Positions 11,319 through 25,000 are shown, counted from the first letter of the stretch. The stretch is DNA of 64,000 nt from Ottelia alismoides (GCA_037367405.1 JAZKJV010002623.1:310001-374000), one strand, 5' to 3'. The notes: generated from the letters alone by a model not told the origin. Numbers and translations are program-made.

Positions 11319-14234
11319 TGTGAAACCCCCGAAACCCGAACATGGACTAAAATGTAAAATCCAGCCGAATCTGAGCTAAATTGCAAATCTGCTTTTATTG
11401 CAGTGTTCAAAAAATTTACTTTAATAGTCCATTGCATAGGGCTCGTCGATAGCTTTCCAACGAGTCCAAGAACGTTAAAATCCGATTCCGGGAGCCCGAG
11501 TTACGGCTATTTTAGCGATGAGGGGTCAATGTCATATTCGGATCCGAATCCGAGTTTTGCCCTTAAACCCCAACACCCCTCTCGTCCAAAAGCCCAAACC
11601 CTCCTCCTCTTCGATCAGCCCTCTTCCTCCCCCTTTTCCCCCTCACCGGAGCTCTCTGGAGCGTCACGGATCGACGATCCGAAGTGCAGATCGTGTCGAG
11701 AAGGTGCGGCTCACCCCCGTGTGCGGTTTCCGTCGCGAACGAAGCGGCGTTCTTCACCGACAGAGAAATCGAGGTTCGAGTCTTCTTTAGGTACGATATC
11801 TTCCCTTCCTCTTGCTGCGGATTTCCACATGATTTTGATCCTATATCTCGAAATATTCGTAGAGCCGATGAGTTGCATGCCCGTTGGTTTGATGCTACAG
11901 ATTTCGCTTCGGATTTTATTGGATTCCAGACAGTGTTTGGATGGAATTATCGGGTGTGGAATGTGGCTATGTGTCCTGAGTGGAGTTGTTCACACATAAG
12001 ATGTTGGGATTTTATCCATCAAATGGATATGTACGAGATGGATGAGAATGGCACATCATGGCCAAATATTCACCATCTCATAACTCCCTTTTCGTTGAAA
12101 ATCAAATTCTATCCCTATGTTAATATATTCATATTAGCAATTAGAACTGTAAACCTGAAGTATTCTATATGAATATCCATTGTCATTTACCTGAATCATA
12201 TCAGTAAACTATTATTTAAGTTTATTCTTGCTTGAGATGCGGTGATCCTTCGTATCCAGGGCATTGGGAGAGAATAATAGCATAGGAGCTGAAGCTCACA
12301 GAAATAAAGATGAGAACGTGAAATATGTTCCATTTCCGTTTGGCAATACTCGTAACTTTACTCTGAATCTTTAGTTAACATGTGAAACTCCACTTGTGGA
12401 TTTAGATACAAGGATTAACTAATAGAATTCCTTGCTGTTGGACTTTGTACGTTGTTTGAAAGTCAGCACTTTAACAATTAGTTCGCATATGTGTGCATGC
12501 ATACATGCATTCTGTTTCCAGAGCATACTGCTCGATTTAGTTGGTCTAAACTTTATTCGGTGAGAAAATTTTGTTGACGGTGGTGGGAGAGAAGTTGTGA
12601 ATATGTCAAGAATTACTAAAGACATGATGTGAATCTTTGTTGATGTTAAGTGTCGCTGTAGCTATTTGTCCCGGATCATCCTAAAAGCAATAGGGTGGTT
12701 TCCATTGTGTCTGTTGTATAATAATTATACAGATGTGTGCAATGTACTGTCTTGAGTCCATGAATCATGTCCATTCCTCTAGTACATCTGTACGTTATCT
12801 CTTTCAAAATAAAAGGAGGGGGGATGATCCAATTTATCTCTCGATCTTTAAGTTGGACTCAAGTGGAAACAACAATATATTAATATCTCATTTCATTATA
12901 ATCTACTTGCACATCTCTCAGGGCATTCTCTTACAATAGTCCTAATAGAAGTTGCTCGGATATCTTGAAAGTTGGAAACTAAGTTACATTAGTTAATATT
13001 GAAAATGAGAGTGTTGCTATACTTGTGATTCTTTCATGGAATGAGAGGTGTCCCGATGGGCCTAATATCCTTGGGACATTTTATGACGAACGGGTAGACG
13101 GAGTAGTTGCCGCCAAGGGAGGGGCATGCATCCTTGGAGGCTCCGGGTAGAAGCCTAGATGATCGTGATCCCAACTGCTATTGTAGCTACGATGGTTGGG
13201 GGACATGTTGCTTGGCACATCGAGGTGCTAATCTGACGGTGTTGGCCTCAGCACTTGTGTGCTTTAGCCCAGTGCTCGAGCGCGGGCCAAGTAGTCATGG
13301 TTGGTCGGCTAGTGTTTCGCTTGTCACTTAGAGTTAACACTCGTGTACATGCCAATGTAGGCCACATTGGTCGGTATTCCGAGTGGGAACGCTAAGAGGG
13401 GAGTTCCGGAAAAATGTGGATAATGAAGTTGGTGATGGGACGTGAATCTCCTGGGTATAAGGAGGATCGGATTGTCGCGATGATTCGTGGGTTGGAATCT
13501 AATTTTTGAATCAGAAGTATCATTGCGGAGTGGAGCTAAGTGGACGTGTTGGGAACTTAGTTAGGATGCATTATACCCTACCGCATTCCTACGGAGGCAC
13601 CCCAACCCTAAGGTGTTTTCTTTTACCTTAGAGTCATAGTGTGAGGTCTCATCCAGACCAAGACCACAAACTATACATGAAGCTTGGTTATTCGTATTCA
13701 TATCCAGATCAACAATAGAAAAGTAAAAAAAAATAAAAATTATAATTCTATGTGAGACCAGTTACACAGTTGTTCTTTTGCACACCTTTAAATTATATCA
13801 TGCTTGTTTTTATGTAGTTTTTGTTTAAATTGTATTGGGCAACTTTGCTCATAACGTACCTACGTGTGGATTCGCAGGCTCGCAGCAGTGATTGTCGGAG
13901 GCACCATCACTTTTTGTGCAGCATTACGACACTTTTTGTGGTATAGTTGTCAGTAGTTTTACTATCCCTCTTTACTTGTATCATTTTTGTTGAGAGACAT
14001 GGCATGTAATATGTATAATTGTGGACATCTTTATTTACGCTTACATGCATATTTTGTGGACATGGAAATGATCAATGGAATGTGATTATGGACAGGTCAT
14101 GAATGGAAGAGAAAATTTTAAATTTCAGTAAATTGTGTTATTTCTCCTGCTTATGTGTATGTCAAGTATTCGAATGTGGGAATGTGTATGCGTGGAATTG
14201 GTTTGCCGAGTACCCGGATCCTAGGGGCGTCACA
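11319..14234 (+). repeat. 3' LTR of the Tekay-like element
   Basis: The LTR is 2916 bp with the same ends as the 5' copy. It includes an 88-bp CT-rich block (11,575-11,662) absent from the 5' LTR. The 155 bp between pol and this LTR contain no good polypurine tract: GGAGACGAGACTT, then T-rich sequence, abuts the LTR. This is unusual and is probably decay or a family quirk. Confidence 0.95.
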
Positions 14235-14239
14235 GATGT
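14235..14239. repeat. Target-site duplication GATGT, right copy
   Basis: Exact repeat of the five bases before the 5' LTR. Confidence 0.95.
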
Positions 14240-15119
14240 GATCATAAATGATTGTATAACCATGATACTTTCTATTTCAAGGAAGTGATGAAACATGTTC
14301 AGATTTTTGTGACTCCTCTCAATAGAGAAGTAATCTAATCTTAGTTTAAATTTTAGACATTGATCTGAATACAATTCAAATGCAATGAGAAGATTAGATT
14401 TACAGTTTTGATTCAATCAAACATCTTTGAGAACTCCTCGAGATCTGGATTTGAGATATGATCTCAATCCAAGTCATTATACATGTAATGTACAATCATC
14501 ATATCCTTATCTTTAAGTATTCGTCGAGGAAGCACATTATTTTTGAAAGAGTTCAAGGATAATTCCGTTGTTGATAATATATCTGAGCATTGAGAAATTG
14601 CTGATTAAATTATTTATCACGAATAATATGAATATAATTCATATTATCTAGATACGTGAGGATAGCCATCCAAAATAATTAAATATGATTTAATTATCAA
14701 GAATATGATTAATGTGGATATCACTATACATATTAATCATAAATATTATTAATATGATTTAAAATATGATGGAGATATTTAATTGTAAATAGTATTTAAA
14801 TAAATGTTAATATGACTTGGTTCACATTAAAAAATTAATTGTAAATGCAATTTACATTTTAGATTGGATGAATGAATATAATTCATATTTATTAATATCA
14901 CTATAGAAATTATCACAAAATAATTTGGAATTGTTTTGGTGAATAATTATGCAACAAAAGTTGTTGCATGTATGGAATATTTGGAGAGATATGAGATCTT
15001 TCAATCAAGGAAGATGGGAGCTACCTTCCCCTTTTAAGAGGGTTGATGACCATGAAGTCATACTCCATGTATGGTCGTCCACTTTATTAAGGGAATGATG
15101 CTTGTCACTTTCCTTTATT
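14240..15119. other. AT-rich spacer with repeat copy A
   Basis: No gene is seen. Bases 14,591-14,880 match 21,761-22,050 in the same orientation at roughly 75-80% by eye (start GAAATTGCTGATTAAAT, end TTAGATTGGATG). The composition resembles Copia LTR DNA, and similar AT-rich text occurs near 60.2 kb. It is the continuation of the sequence that the Tekay-like element split. Confidence 0.5.
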
Positions 15120-16581
15120 TCCACGCCGGAGGTGGAGCTATAGAACGAAGCTTCACCCGAAGTCCAACCAATGAAGAAGTGTACCTGCAATATGGTTAGG
15201 TGTTGATCGAAACATAGGGGATAAGGGTGAATGAAGAGCCATAGGTGGAGAAGAGGGTTGCCCTAGATGGGTTCATCTCCTGCATTATCTTAGATGAATG
15301 CTTGGGATGTACGAGGGTATGGAGGATATGAGAAGGTGGTTTGGGAACCCAACGAGGATGGCGAAGGTTCAATGGAGATAGTTGGACTATCAATTAGGTG
15401 TAACATGGCCCATAAGCTCCTAATAAAATAGAAGAAAAGAATAAAAAAATAATGAAGGTTGCCTGGAGGTTGAAGAAGGATGCAAGGCGAAGGGGGTGGT
15501 TTGGGTTGAGCTCCAAGAGGAGCTCCGATCTTCGCTCAACATGGGTGACTGCACCAAGAGGGGCTCAAATGTCCATCAGTCGATGTCGTGGCATGGCCTG
15601 ATGGCCATGGATTGACACCAAGGCTAGCACCTGTCGTCACACCTCCAAGCCTCCATCCTCTTTCACAAAGAGGAGGAGGAGGGCTGGGATGAAGCTCATT
15701 GATTGGTGGACAAACCATGAAGTGGGTGGAGGTGGAGGTTTTAAAGAGATGGGGAGTGGGTTCCAACTGGTTAGAGATCAATGTATATATGGGATGAGAA
15801 GTTAGGGTTTTGGCGTGGACGAAGGTGGTGATATGTCATCGGGGAGGTGGAATGAAGTGGCGAGAGGTTGTGAGTCTGTTGGGGAAATAGGTCAAAGAGT
15901 AATGGGCGGTGAGGTGCCTTGTAGGATAAAGGGGATTGCGAATGAGGAAGAAGAGTCATGAGCCGTTGGATTTCCAAATCCAACGGTCGAGGTGAAGGCA
16001 CTGATTAAGGACTTATATGGCATCCATCAGATGAATCTGACAACCAGGAAGGAGGTGGGTGGCAGAAGGAGGTTGGTCCATGTGGATGACCCAAGGGGCG
16101 TCACGTGGTCAAATAGAAAAATTAGAAAAAGAAAAATAAAGAAAATCAAAATGAAATAGAAACAATCTTCAAGACAAAAAGGTGTAAAATATGAAAGTTG
16201 TAGATCTCAATGAGATATACAAGTTTCTTGTTGAACAAAAAGCCAAAATAAGTCATATATACAAAGAATTTTTTTGGAAGTATTAAAAAGGAAATTAAAA
16301 GTACTTCTTTTAATTTCTTTTACTTTTTTTGTATTTTTAGTTTATAGTTAATGTTAAAACAAATATTTACAATAATTATCTAACTTGTTGGGAACTTACA
16401 TAATAGTAAAATAAAAGAAATAAATGAAATGAAATAATTTTAAATATAGACAATAACTAGGGTTAGTTATAAATAAGGGTTAGTTTATTAATTAAAGTTA
16501 ATTAGGGTTTATATTTTATTGAGAAATCTTAGATAGAGGGATAATAAATAAGAAATACGAGGATAAATAATTGATTTATCA
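15120..16581 (-). repeat. 3' LTR of the non-autonomous element, truncated
   Basis: Homologous to the right 1.46 kb of the full LTR at 18,681-21,482. On the minus strand it starts TGATAAATCAATTATTTATC. Homology stops near 15,120, so about 1.3 kb of its far end is missing and joined to unrelated AT-rich DNA. Confidence 0.7.
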
Positions 16582-17174
16582 CCCACCTATACTTAAACCA
16601 TACTTGTCCTCGAGCATTTAAAGAATGATTGAGTCGGATTAATCTGTGAATATGCATGTGAAGTTTCAAGACTTTTTTCATCAATAACCCTTGGTTCTAG
16701 TGATCCTAAAATTCTAAGCCGGAATCCAACTTCTCTTATTATCAGACTCTTTGTATGTACATATAGTATAAGGATATGACATTTAATGTGCACTAAATTC
16801 ATGAGAGTTGAGTCAAAATGTCACCCAAAGTTCGAGTCCAAGAGACTCTCCTTAAGACATAATACTCAACACTATCCAATCCATAGTCTCTTTAGTTTGT
16901 AAGACTTTGAAAGTGAATGTAGAAGGCCGATTGATGGAGGGCATAGGTTTGTGAAATTTTGTGCAATTTTTTCTCTCCCTCACATTGGAACGAGGATCCT
17001 CGAGTGTCGTATTACTCAACACATATTTTTGGTGTTGATTAGTGTGTTCATCAAGAGAGTGTTGAGTCATCTGCACTTGTGTTTCTTGGGAATGCACCGG
17101 GGTGTGTTCCTTTTGAGTATCTAATATACTTTCACTACCCATACTTGTATCACTATATGAGAACTGACTCAGGT

Positions 17175-17397
17175 CCCCCCATACTTAGGTTAAAAATAAC
17201 CTAAGTATAGGAAGAGGACCAAGAGGATGGGTTAAATGAGTGAAGAATAGAAGGGGACAGGGGCTCAAGCCCCCCATATACCTAAGCTGGGAAGAGCCAA
17301 TGTATAGAGATATGCAATGAAGAGGGAGGGACCCAAGGTGAACAATTAGAGAGACTTGATTCCCTCTATACATAGGCTAAGAGTGGCCTAAGTATGC
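17175..17397 (-). repeat. Three hairpins with C-run flanks
   Basis: Unit 1 has 12-bp perfect arms (ATACTTAGGTTA and its complement at 17,181-17,208, four-base loop). Unit 2 (17,275-17,307) and unit 3 (17,366-17,397) are decayed versions built on the same CTATACTTAGG word. Each is preceded by a C-rich run on the plus strand, so on the minus strand each hairpin is followed by a G-rich, polypurine-tract-like run. Spacing is about 95 bp. Confidence 0.75.
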
Positions 17398-17635
17398 ATA
17401 TATGGATCTCGGATGGGGAATCGGGATACAAGGTTAGAGTTAGATGAAATGAATTTACAAGATGGATAAATCCTCGAAGATGTATGAATCTTCAGAGATG
17501 AATATGGAGTCTAGGGTTTACGGGAGGGTTGGGCAGAATACACAATCAAGGCTCAACCAGTCCAGCAAACACCCTTTATTTCACCAACTCATACATGAAG
17601 ACCAATAGATGTTGGTCATTTATCTTATCGATTTT

Positions 17636-17779
17636 ATTGGTGATCATTTAAATTATAAGTTTTTTAAGCAAGGTTTAATGATAGGTTTCTGTACTATCCT
17701 AGGGATTATTGGTGATCATTTAAATTATAAGTTTTTAAGAAAGTTTTAATGATAGGTTTCGGTACTATCCTAGGGATGC
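17636..17779. repeat. 72-bp tandem duplication
   Basis: Two adjacent copies start ATTGGTGATCATTTAAATTA and end near CTATCCTAGGGAT, with about 4 differences. It lies in the non-autonomous element's internal region and probably arose by slippage or template switching. Confidence 0.85.
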
Positions 17780-18662
17780 GACCTCACCTCTCGACATGCA
17801 AACACATCCTATGTACAGTGTCGGGGTTTACTCTCCCATAATCCAAGGTGAATTTACTCCATTTTATTGAGAATGACTTGCAATAATCATTCCAGTTTTA
17901 TGCTTAGGTTGTCACTGACATTAATGTGAGCATAAATCGAAGTCCCAATTCCATTGAAATTCTAAGTTGTCAATCAAGAGTGAGATGTTGAGAAAAGTCG
18001 ATGCAATGAGAGATCATGATGTATGCTCAAGAGAAGTACTTACAGTACCTCCAGCATTCTCCATGCAAGTGCAAGACTGAATTTTTATTTAACATTATAT
18101 GCATGCAAGTTGAGTGAAACCACACCTAAACATGATAATATTATAGGGACTAAGTGAATTAATTTTGACTAAGTAGATCGATGTTTAAGTGTGTCTCATT
18201 GAATCTAAGGAGATGTAGTGAATCACCTAGATGTTAAGTAGTGTGTCCTACCTACGATCAAGCACAACAAGATATAGAATAAAAGATGCTAAAAGAGTTG
18301 CATGCCTAACCCAAGATCTGACTCAAGTGGAGCCCCACCTAGGCTAGGGTGAAACAAGCTCCACACACCATGTCAAAGTCCAATGTCCTTTTACAATTGC
18401 GAGCCCTCGAATGGGGACCACTAAAAAGGTGCTTCTGTAGCTCCTTGCAGTGGGAACTCCCGACTCTCACCTCCATGTCTCCCAAGCATTCTCTGTCTCC
18501 ACGGGCCCTACCAACAAAACCATGCACTAGATATATACTCAAGAAATATAATTAACTCAAAATAATGCAAAGATAACACAAACAAAAAAGGTGACCTAAG
18601 TATCAAAATCATCAACTTAATTAAATCTCAAAATCTAAGAAATCACAAAGATCGGCCATGTT

Positions 18663-18678
18663 CCAATCAACGGTGCAA
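18663..18678 (-). other. Decayed primer-binding site, tRNA-Asp type
   Basis: The minus strand reads TTGCACCGTTGATTGG two bases after the LTR. About 12 of 16 positions match the TGGCGCCGTTGCCGGG site usual in Athila-lineage elements. Confidence 0.5.
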
Positions 18679-18680
18679 TC

Positions 18681-21482
18681 TGACGAACGTGTTTTCACCT
18701 CTCTTAATAATGTGTAATAGTCAGTATCTTTGGTTTCATACTCAGGAGTATAATAAGTCAATTTTTAATCTTTAACACCATCTTTGAATCCAACATCTTC
18801 TTTAGTCTGTGTTTGTGGTGACATAAGTCCCTCCCTGTAGCTCATGAATTAAGAATTCTCACAATGACATGGTCTACTCGACATATAACATAGGAGGCGA
18901 GAACGATTCAAGCGGAGAACCATCCATTTGAATAGGTGGAGTATTTTTACTTGGCAAGTTTACCAAGGTCAAACACTGGAACACTTGCTATCAAATTGAT
19001 CACTCATATAATAAGATTCAAAAGAGATTATTTCTTCTACTTTGGTCAATAATTCAATACAGGACAAATGCAAGAATGATGCATGCCACAGAATCACTTT
19101 TTATTTGATTTTTATGCAAGTTAAAAAATGAAAAGGATGCAACAGGATGTGATGCAATGCAAACAATAATATGACCATGAATAATCAATAAAATGAAGCA
19201 TCAATGTATTTTCAATTTCAGGATCAATTGAGATATCACATAAAGACAAATGGTATTTTAAACAATGATGAATAAACACTATATATATGAAATTAACATA
19301 CTTTTCTAAGTGTTTAAATAAGAAACCAATAATGCCATCATATAGAGAATTAAATATGCGACAAAATGAAACTGAAATAATTGAAAAAGTGGTTCATATG
19401 CTCAAGTTACGAGAAAAATGGTGCAGGGACACATATGTAAATAAAAACATGAAAATAAATAAAGAAAATATCACAAACAGGTCCTTGGAGGACATTTTTT
19501 CAATTATAGGAATCTAGAGTGGCTTTCTAGTAAATTTTCCACACACGAGGACCATTTTATAATTATTAGACGTCGATGGGGTCCCTATGCTAATTACCCA
19601 GGCACACCTGTAAGACACGTATGTCTGGACCTATATGTGAATATGGAGAAGATGCGAGGCATATCTGTAAAATGTTCAAGCTGACACGTGCATCACACGG
19701 GTGTGTGCCTAGGACCGAGGTGTTAAGCTGTTGTAGGTGGCTCGAAGTAACTTAGAGAGAGGCTCGATTCCACCGAACCTTCAGCTTCGAGGCATGATAC
19801 GTGGATGGTTCTTACCCTTTGGATGGGCACATGAGGGTGACATCCAACGACACATGTGATGTATGATGATTTCTGCTCCTCCTCTCTGTGGTAGCACAAA
19901 TGGAACTTCGACAAGGATGCCAGAGCTCCCCCATTTTCTATGGAGGTTGTTGATGATCCAAGAAACTTCTTGAGATGTTCGCAAAGAAGCTCAGGCTGGA
20001 GAAGAGCGACGAGATCTCCTGGACTTGATCGTCGACGGATGCACACCGGAGGCGGAGCTCTGCACGAAGTCTGACCAATGAAGAAGTTACCTCCAATATG
20101 GTTAGGTGATTGCCCAATCATGTAGGATGAGGATGAATGAAGGGCTAGAGGTGGAGAAAAGGCTTGCCCTAGATGGGTTCATCTCCCACATCGTCGGAGA
20201 TGAATGCCTATAATGTAGGAGGGTATGAAGGATTTGAGGAGGTGGTCTGAACACCCGACGAGAGTGGAGGTCCGATGGAGATGGTTAGGCGATCAATTTG
20301 GTGTAAAAAGGTCCATGAGATCCTAATAACATATAAGAAAATGGATAAAATTGGAAGGCTATTTGGAGGTTGAAGAAAGGCGTAAAGCAAAGGGGGTGTC
20401 CTGGGCTGATCTCTAAGAGGAGATTTGATCTTCACTCAACCTAGGTGACCACGCCAAGGGGCTCAAATGGCCATCAGTCAACGTTGTGGCATGCCAAATG
20501 GCCATGGGTCGACACCCAAGGCTGTCAATTATCGTAGTACCTCAAAGCATCCATCCTCTATCACATGAGGAGGAGGGATGGGCTGAAGCTCACTAATTGG
20601 TTGACAGTCCATGAAGTGGGTGGAGGCAAACATTTTGAAGAGATGGGGAGTGGGTTCCAGGTGGTTGGAGATCAATGTATAACTACTCCCTCATTGTGGA
20701 TTATGGGATGAGATAAGAATTTAGGTTTTGGCAAGGATGAACGTGGTGAGATCTCCGTCAATGAGGTGGAATGAGGTGGGAGAGGATGTGAGTCGGTTGG
20801 GGAAATAGGGCGAAAAGTTGTGGGAGATGAGACGCGTCGTGGGAGAGAGGGGATTGTAGAGGAGGAAGAAGAGTTTGGAGCCATTAGATCTCCATATCCA
20901 CTAATCGAGGTGAAGCATTGATGAAGGGCTCATACGGCATCCATCATATGAATCTGATGACTGGGAAGGAGGTGGGTGGCAGAAGGAGTCTGGGCCATGT
21001 AGACGGCCCAAGGGGCGCCACGTGGACCAATAGAAAAATTAGAAAAAGGACAAAATAAAGAAAAATAAAAAAGGAATAGAAACAAAGCTAAAAAAGTGTA
21101 AAAATATGAAAGTGTAGGTCTCGATGAGATCTAGAAGTTTCATGTTGAAGAAAAAATAAAAATAAATAATATATACAAAGAAATATTTTTGCAAGTATTT
21201 TTAATGAATTAAAAACACTTCATTTGATTTCTTTTACTGTTTTTATTTTAAGTTTATAATTAATACAAAAACAAATATATATACAATAATTATCTATTTT
21301 TTAAGAATTTAAGTAATAAAAGATAAAAGAAATAAAATAATGTTAAATATATACAATAACTAGGGTTGGTTATAAATAAGGGTTAGTTTGTTAATAAAGG
21401 TTAATTAGAGTTAGATTTTATTTAGAAGACTTAGATAGAGGGATAATGATAAGAAATATGACGATAAATCGCAGATTTATCA
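18681..21482 (-). repeat. 5' LTR of the non-autonomous element
   Basis: It is 2.8 kb and on the minus strand runs TGATAAATCTGCGATTTATC to GTTCGTCA. The right half matches 15,120-16,581. The left end is set from the primer-site spacing, so it is less sure than the right end. Confidence 0.6.
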
Positions 21483-22055
21483 GTCAGCCGTCCCCTTTCT
21501 TCTTCCTAACACTGCCATCTGCCGCTTCTCCTCCCTCCTTATAACTGCCCCCTCTTCATCCATCATTATGTCAATGTTGCCCCCTCCCCTCCCCTCGATG
21601 CCAGCTACAAAAGGGGGAGGAGGGGGAGATCTCCAGGCTGACCCATTGAGGGCCTTTAGACCAAGAACCCAATATCTATAACCTAACTTGGGGCCCAACC
21701 CCAATCATCCACCATCTCCGACCTCTGCTCCTCCGCGTTGTCGTAGCACCATCCACCTCATGAAATTGCTGATTAAATGTGATTTATTTATCACGAATAA
21801 TATGAACATGATTTATAATATTTGGACACATGAGAAAAGCCATTCAAAATAACTAAATATGATTTAATTTTCAAGGATTTGATTAATGTGGATGTCACTA
21901 TTTAAAATAATCATAAATGCTATAAATATGATTATAATATGATGTAGAGATTTAATTGTAAATAGAATTTAAAAATTAAATGTTAATATGACTTGGATTC
22001 ATATCAAACAATAAATTGGAAATGCATTTTTTATATTAGATTGGATGTTTGAATG
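21483..22055. other. CT-rich module and repeat copy B
   Basis: No gene is seen. Bases 21,488-21,600 are CT-rich and resemble 1450-1560 (shared words GCCGCTTCTCCTCC and GCCCCCTCTTC), so this is probably a piece of the LTR family found at 1048. Bases 21,761-22,050 are the second copy of the AT-rich repeat at 14,591. The Athila LTR begins at 22,056 inside this copy, with GAATG just before it. Confidence 0.5.
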
Positions 22056-25000
22056 TGAAAAATGAAAAGATGGGAATCGCTAAATAATGGCCAGAAAAAT
22101 CAGGCTAATTGTCACTGAGGTGCCTACTCGAATCCTCTTGTTATTCAACAATTAACCCATACAAGTAATTAAGCAATCAATAGCAAGAGTTAAAATTTAT
22201 TATACCCAACTAAGAATGTATAATGGCAAGCAAGTAGGGGTCGAACATAGGAATCAAGGGAATAGATCAGGCAAGATAAGAAATCAAGGCACATTTTATC
22301 TCTCAATCACTTTTGCATTTTTATGGATTTTTTTATTTTTTTATTTTTTATTTTATTCTTTATTTTTATATATTTTTGTTGTTTGATTTTTAATTTTTTG
22401 ATTTTGTATTCTATTTTTATCTTTCCTTTTTCTTTTAAAGTAATATAAACAATATATATAGAAGATAGGCTAGGATATACATATATAATAGCAAAAATAA
22501 TCAAATACGGTAAATAAAATATTTTTTGAATTTCAATTTTTTTACTGTTTTATTATTATTCAAGAAATTTTTCTAATTTTTATATATTTTTAAAGTCAAA
22601 AACCTTAAAATAAAGATAAAATAAATACCTGAAATTAAAAAGTAGATGAAAAATATATAGCAGAGATAAAAATTCTCCAAATTAATTTTAATATATATAT
22701 GATAATATAAATAAAACTATAAAATAAAAAACACAATTCTTAGATTGTTTTAGGAATTTTTTATATTTTTATGAAGGTTTTAGGGTTTTTCAAATTTTTA
22801 TAGTTTCCTTTTATATTTTTTAGTGATTTCTGGTATGGAAGTTAAATACTCCTAAATAAACAAAATATATTTTTATGGTAATTCTTCAAATAAGTTTTAT
22901 AATTTTTATGATTTTCTAATGTAATTAGGGATAAAAATGGAAGTTTTTATTTTTATAAATATTAACAACTTTAAATTGCAAAATAAAAATATGTGCGTGA
23001 AAAAGTGTGCAATCAGGAAGCTATATCTATTTTTTGGAATTTGTTCGAGTTAAATTGTTATTTAAAATAAATACAATCAACTAAGAGAAACTATACTACT
23101 AGTAAGGGCATAAATGTAAATAGCAAAAGTTCTCAGGGGTAAAGTACAATTTTACCAAAAAGTTAAAACTGAATATTCAAATTTATGGACCAATCACAAA
23201 TTCGAAGACCCGTGATGGCCTTTTCTGCAAAAATGCTAAGCCCATGTGCACAGGCATGTGAGCTACATTGGTGGGGACCTTAATGAAATTATAAAAACTT
23301 TAGGGACCTAGATGCAAATGTTACAAAATATTACAAATTAATTAAATAATTCATGGACCCATCAGAAATACCCAAAAATACGGGGTCCTGCTGCAAAATG
23401 CCACCTCACATGAAGCATCACGTGAGATGACATGGCTTGGACCCAAATACAATTATCAAAAGCTTAGGGGCCTAAACGTAAATATTACATAAATATTATA
23501 ATGGTAGAATAAAGTTTTAGTGCTAAAAAGTTAATACAAAAACCATTAGGGGAAAATGCAAAATACCCACACAACACGAGAGGCGACAGCACAGATCTTG
23601 TCACTTGCCATGTGTCGCGCTTAGGTGACCCGATGATAGTTCGATGGAGATTGCTCCGATTAGATCCTTGATGTTCGATCGGACGTTGATGGGTGCAGCT
23701 GATCCAACGGCAATTGCAAGCTCTAGAAGAATAGAGGAGATTGGACGATGGAGGAGTCCTCTAGAAGAACATGGGCGAGCCAGCAGCTGGGGGTTGGAGA
23801 TGATCGGGGCGAAGAACACGTAACGGGGAAGCTCGAGAGCGTGTTGGTCGGAGCGGAGGAATGTTAGTGTAGTGGGAACAGGGCGGCGGAGCTGGGAGCT
23901 CTGGCGAGGAGGAATGTGGATTTCGCTCCAAGCGAGACGCAGTCTACAGAAATAAAGTGTGATACTATTATAATTCTAAGCTACGGAATCGAAAGAGCGA
24001 GAGAAAAGGAGAAGCACCTGATCGGGATCGGAGCGGCGAGAGCTCACGGTAGAGTTGGAGATAGCGACTCGGATACACCTCGATTCGACACCAATCGACA
24101 CACAGAAGGTGGCCATGCCTTCCTTCTATCACCAAGAAGAAAATCACGCCTTAGGTTGAATGTTTGAGGGTGGAAGAGGGATAAAGAACCGAAGGGAGAG
24201 TTGGAGACGCTTTTGTACAAGGTGGTGATGGCGTGACCTTGAGGAATGATCACGGGTGCTGTAGCGAGGCATAAAGGACGGGGATAGGCCGGCATGGATC
24301 TCTGATAATCAAGGAGGATTTCATCAGAAGGAGCCTATCTTCCTCAAGCAACGCATTTTGCATGAAAAATGCGAGAAGGATGGCCAAAAACGTGAGCGTG
24401 TCAGAGGCTAGGGGTTAGGTCAGGCAGTTGACCTACGATCAACACGCCAGGCCTCCTGGTTGGTCCACGCAGACCAACCAAGAAAAACCAACCTCAAATA
24501 TAATTACAAAATAATATTAAATAGAATTTTTAAATTTTAATTTTAAAATAAAAAATGATTACTATTTATAAAGTATTTTATTATATTTTTTATTTATTTT
24601 TTAGAGGTTTAGAATTACAAGTTACTTTTTAGGGGCTATAAATAGGTATATTCATCTATATATTTTAATCTTTTGATTTTTATTTTATATTTTTTATTTT
24701 ACTATTTTAATTTATTATTTTATGTAATTATAACTTAATTTTATACACTTAAATATATTTTTAATTTTTTCTGATATAATATATACACTAAAATAATAGG
24801 AGTATTAATTGTATATGTATAATTATAGGCAATTCATCTATGGATTTTATACAAGTATTTTACTTTAATGACTTCTTGATGTTTTTATTTCGGATTTAAT
24901 ATGCACATGTATTATAAATAATATTCACAAAATTATAAAAATATAAACTTACAAAAATAAAGAGTAGTAAATAAAAATGAATAATTTAATCAGTATAACT

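Larger units (their letters stand above)
3404..14234 (+). mobile_element. Complete Ty3/gypsy chromovirus, Tekay-like, coding region dead
   Basis: The element has two long LTRs starting TGTGAAACCC and ending GTCACA, flanked by GATGT on both sides. An initiator-Met primer site lies 3 bp inside the left LTR. Domain order is gag with a CCHC knuckle, protease, RT, RNase H, integrase and a C-terminal chromodomain, which places it among plant chromoviruses; the long LTRs and tail domain fit the Tekay/Del group. At least five in-frame stops and three frameshifts make it unable to encode its own proteins. By hand count the LTRs differ by about 1.6% outside their first 270 bp, so the insertion is fairly young next to the Athila copies. 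Confidence 0.93.
16582..18662 (-). other. Internal region of the non-autonomous element, no gene seen
   Basis: The minus-strand purine run GGTTTAAGTATAGGTGGG (16,582-16,599) abuts the LTR and is the polypurine tract. No frame with a retroviral motif was found in about 2.1 kb. The region holds three hairpin units and a 72-bp tandem duplication. Confidence 0.6.
15120..21482 (-). mobile_element. Coding-free Athila-related LTR element (non-autonomous), left LTR truncated
   Basis: Two direct repeats (15,120-16,581 and 18,681-21,482) enclose about 2.1 kb. On the minus strand the right repeat ends at a decayed tRNA-Asp-type primer site, and the left repeat is preceded by a polypurine tract. The element therefore reads right to left. 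The internal part holds no gag or pol domain. It shares with the Athila copies the palindromic LTR start, the two-base gap before the primer site, the hairpin array, and leader-like sequence near 18,040 (CTTACAGTACCTCCAGC) that resembles 39,800. I infer a non-autonomous partner of that lineage. Confidence 0.65.

Noticed and set aside
17175..17397. CRISPR-like array, from regularly spaced palindromic units
   Set aside because: Plant nuclear context, units diverged, spacers not unique in the CRISPR sense, and the same array recurs in related retroelements.
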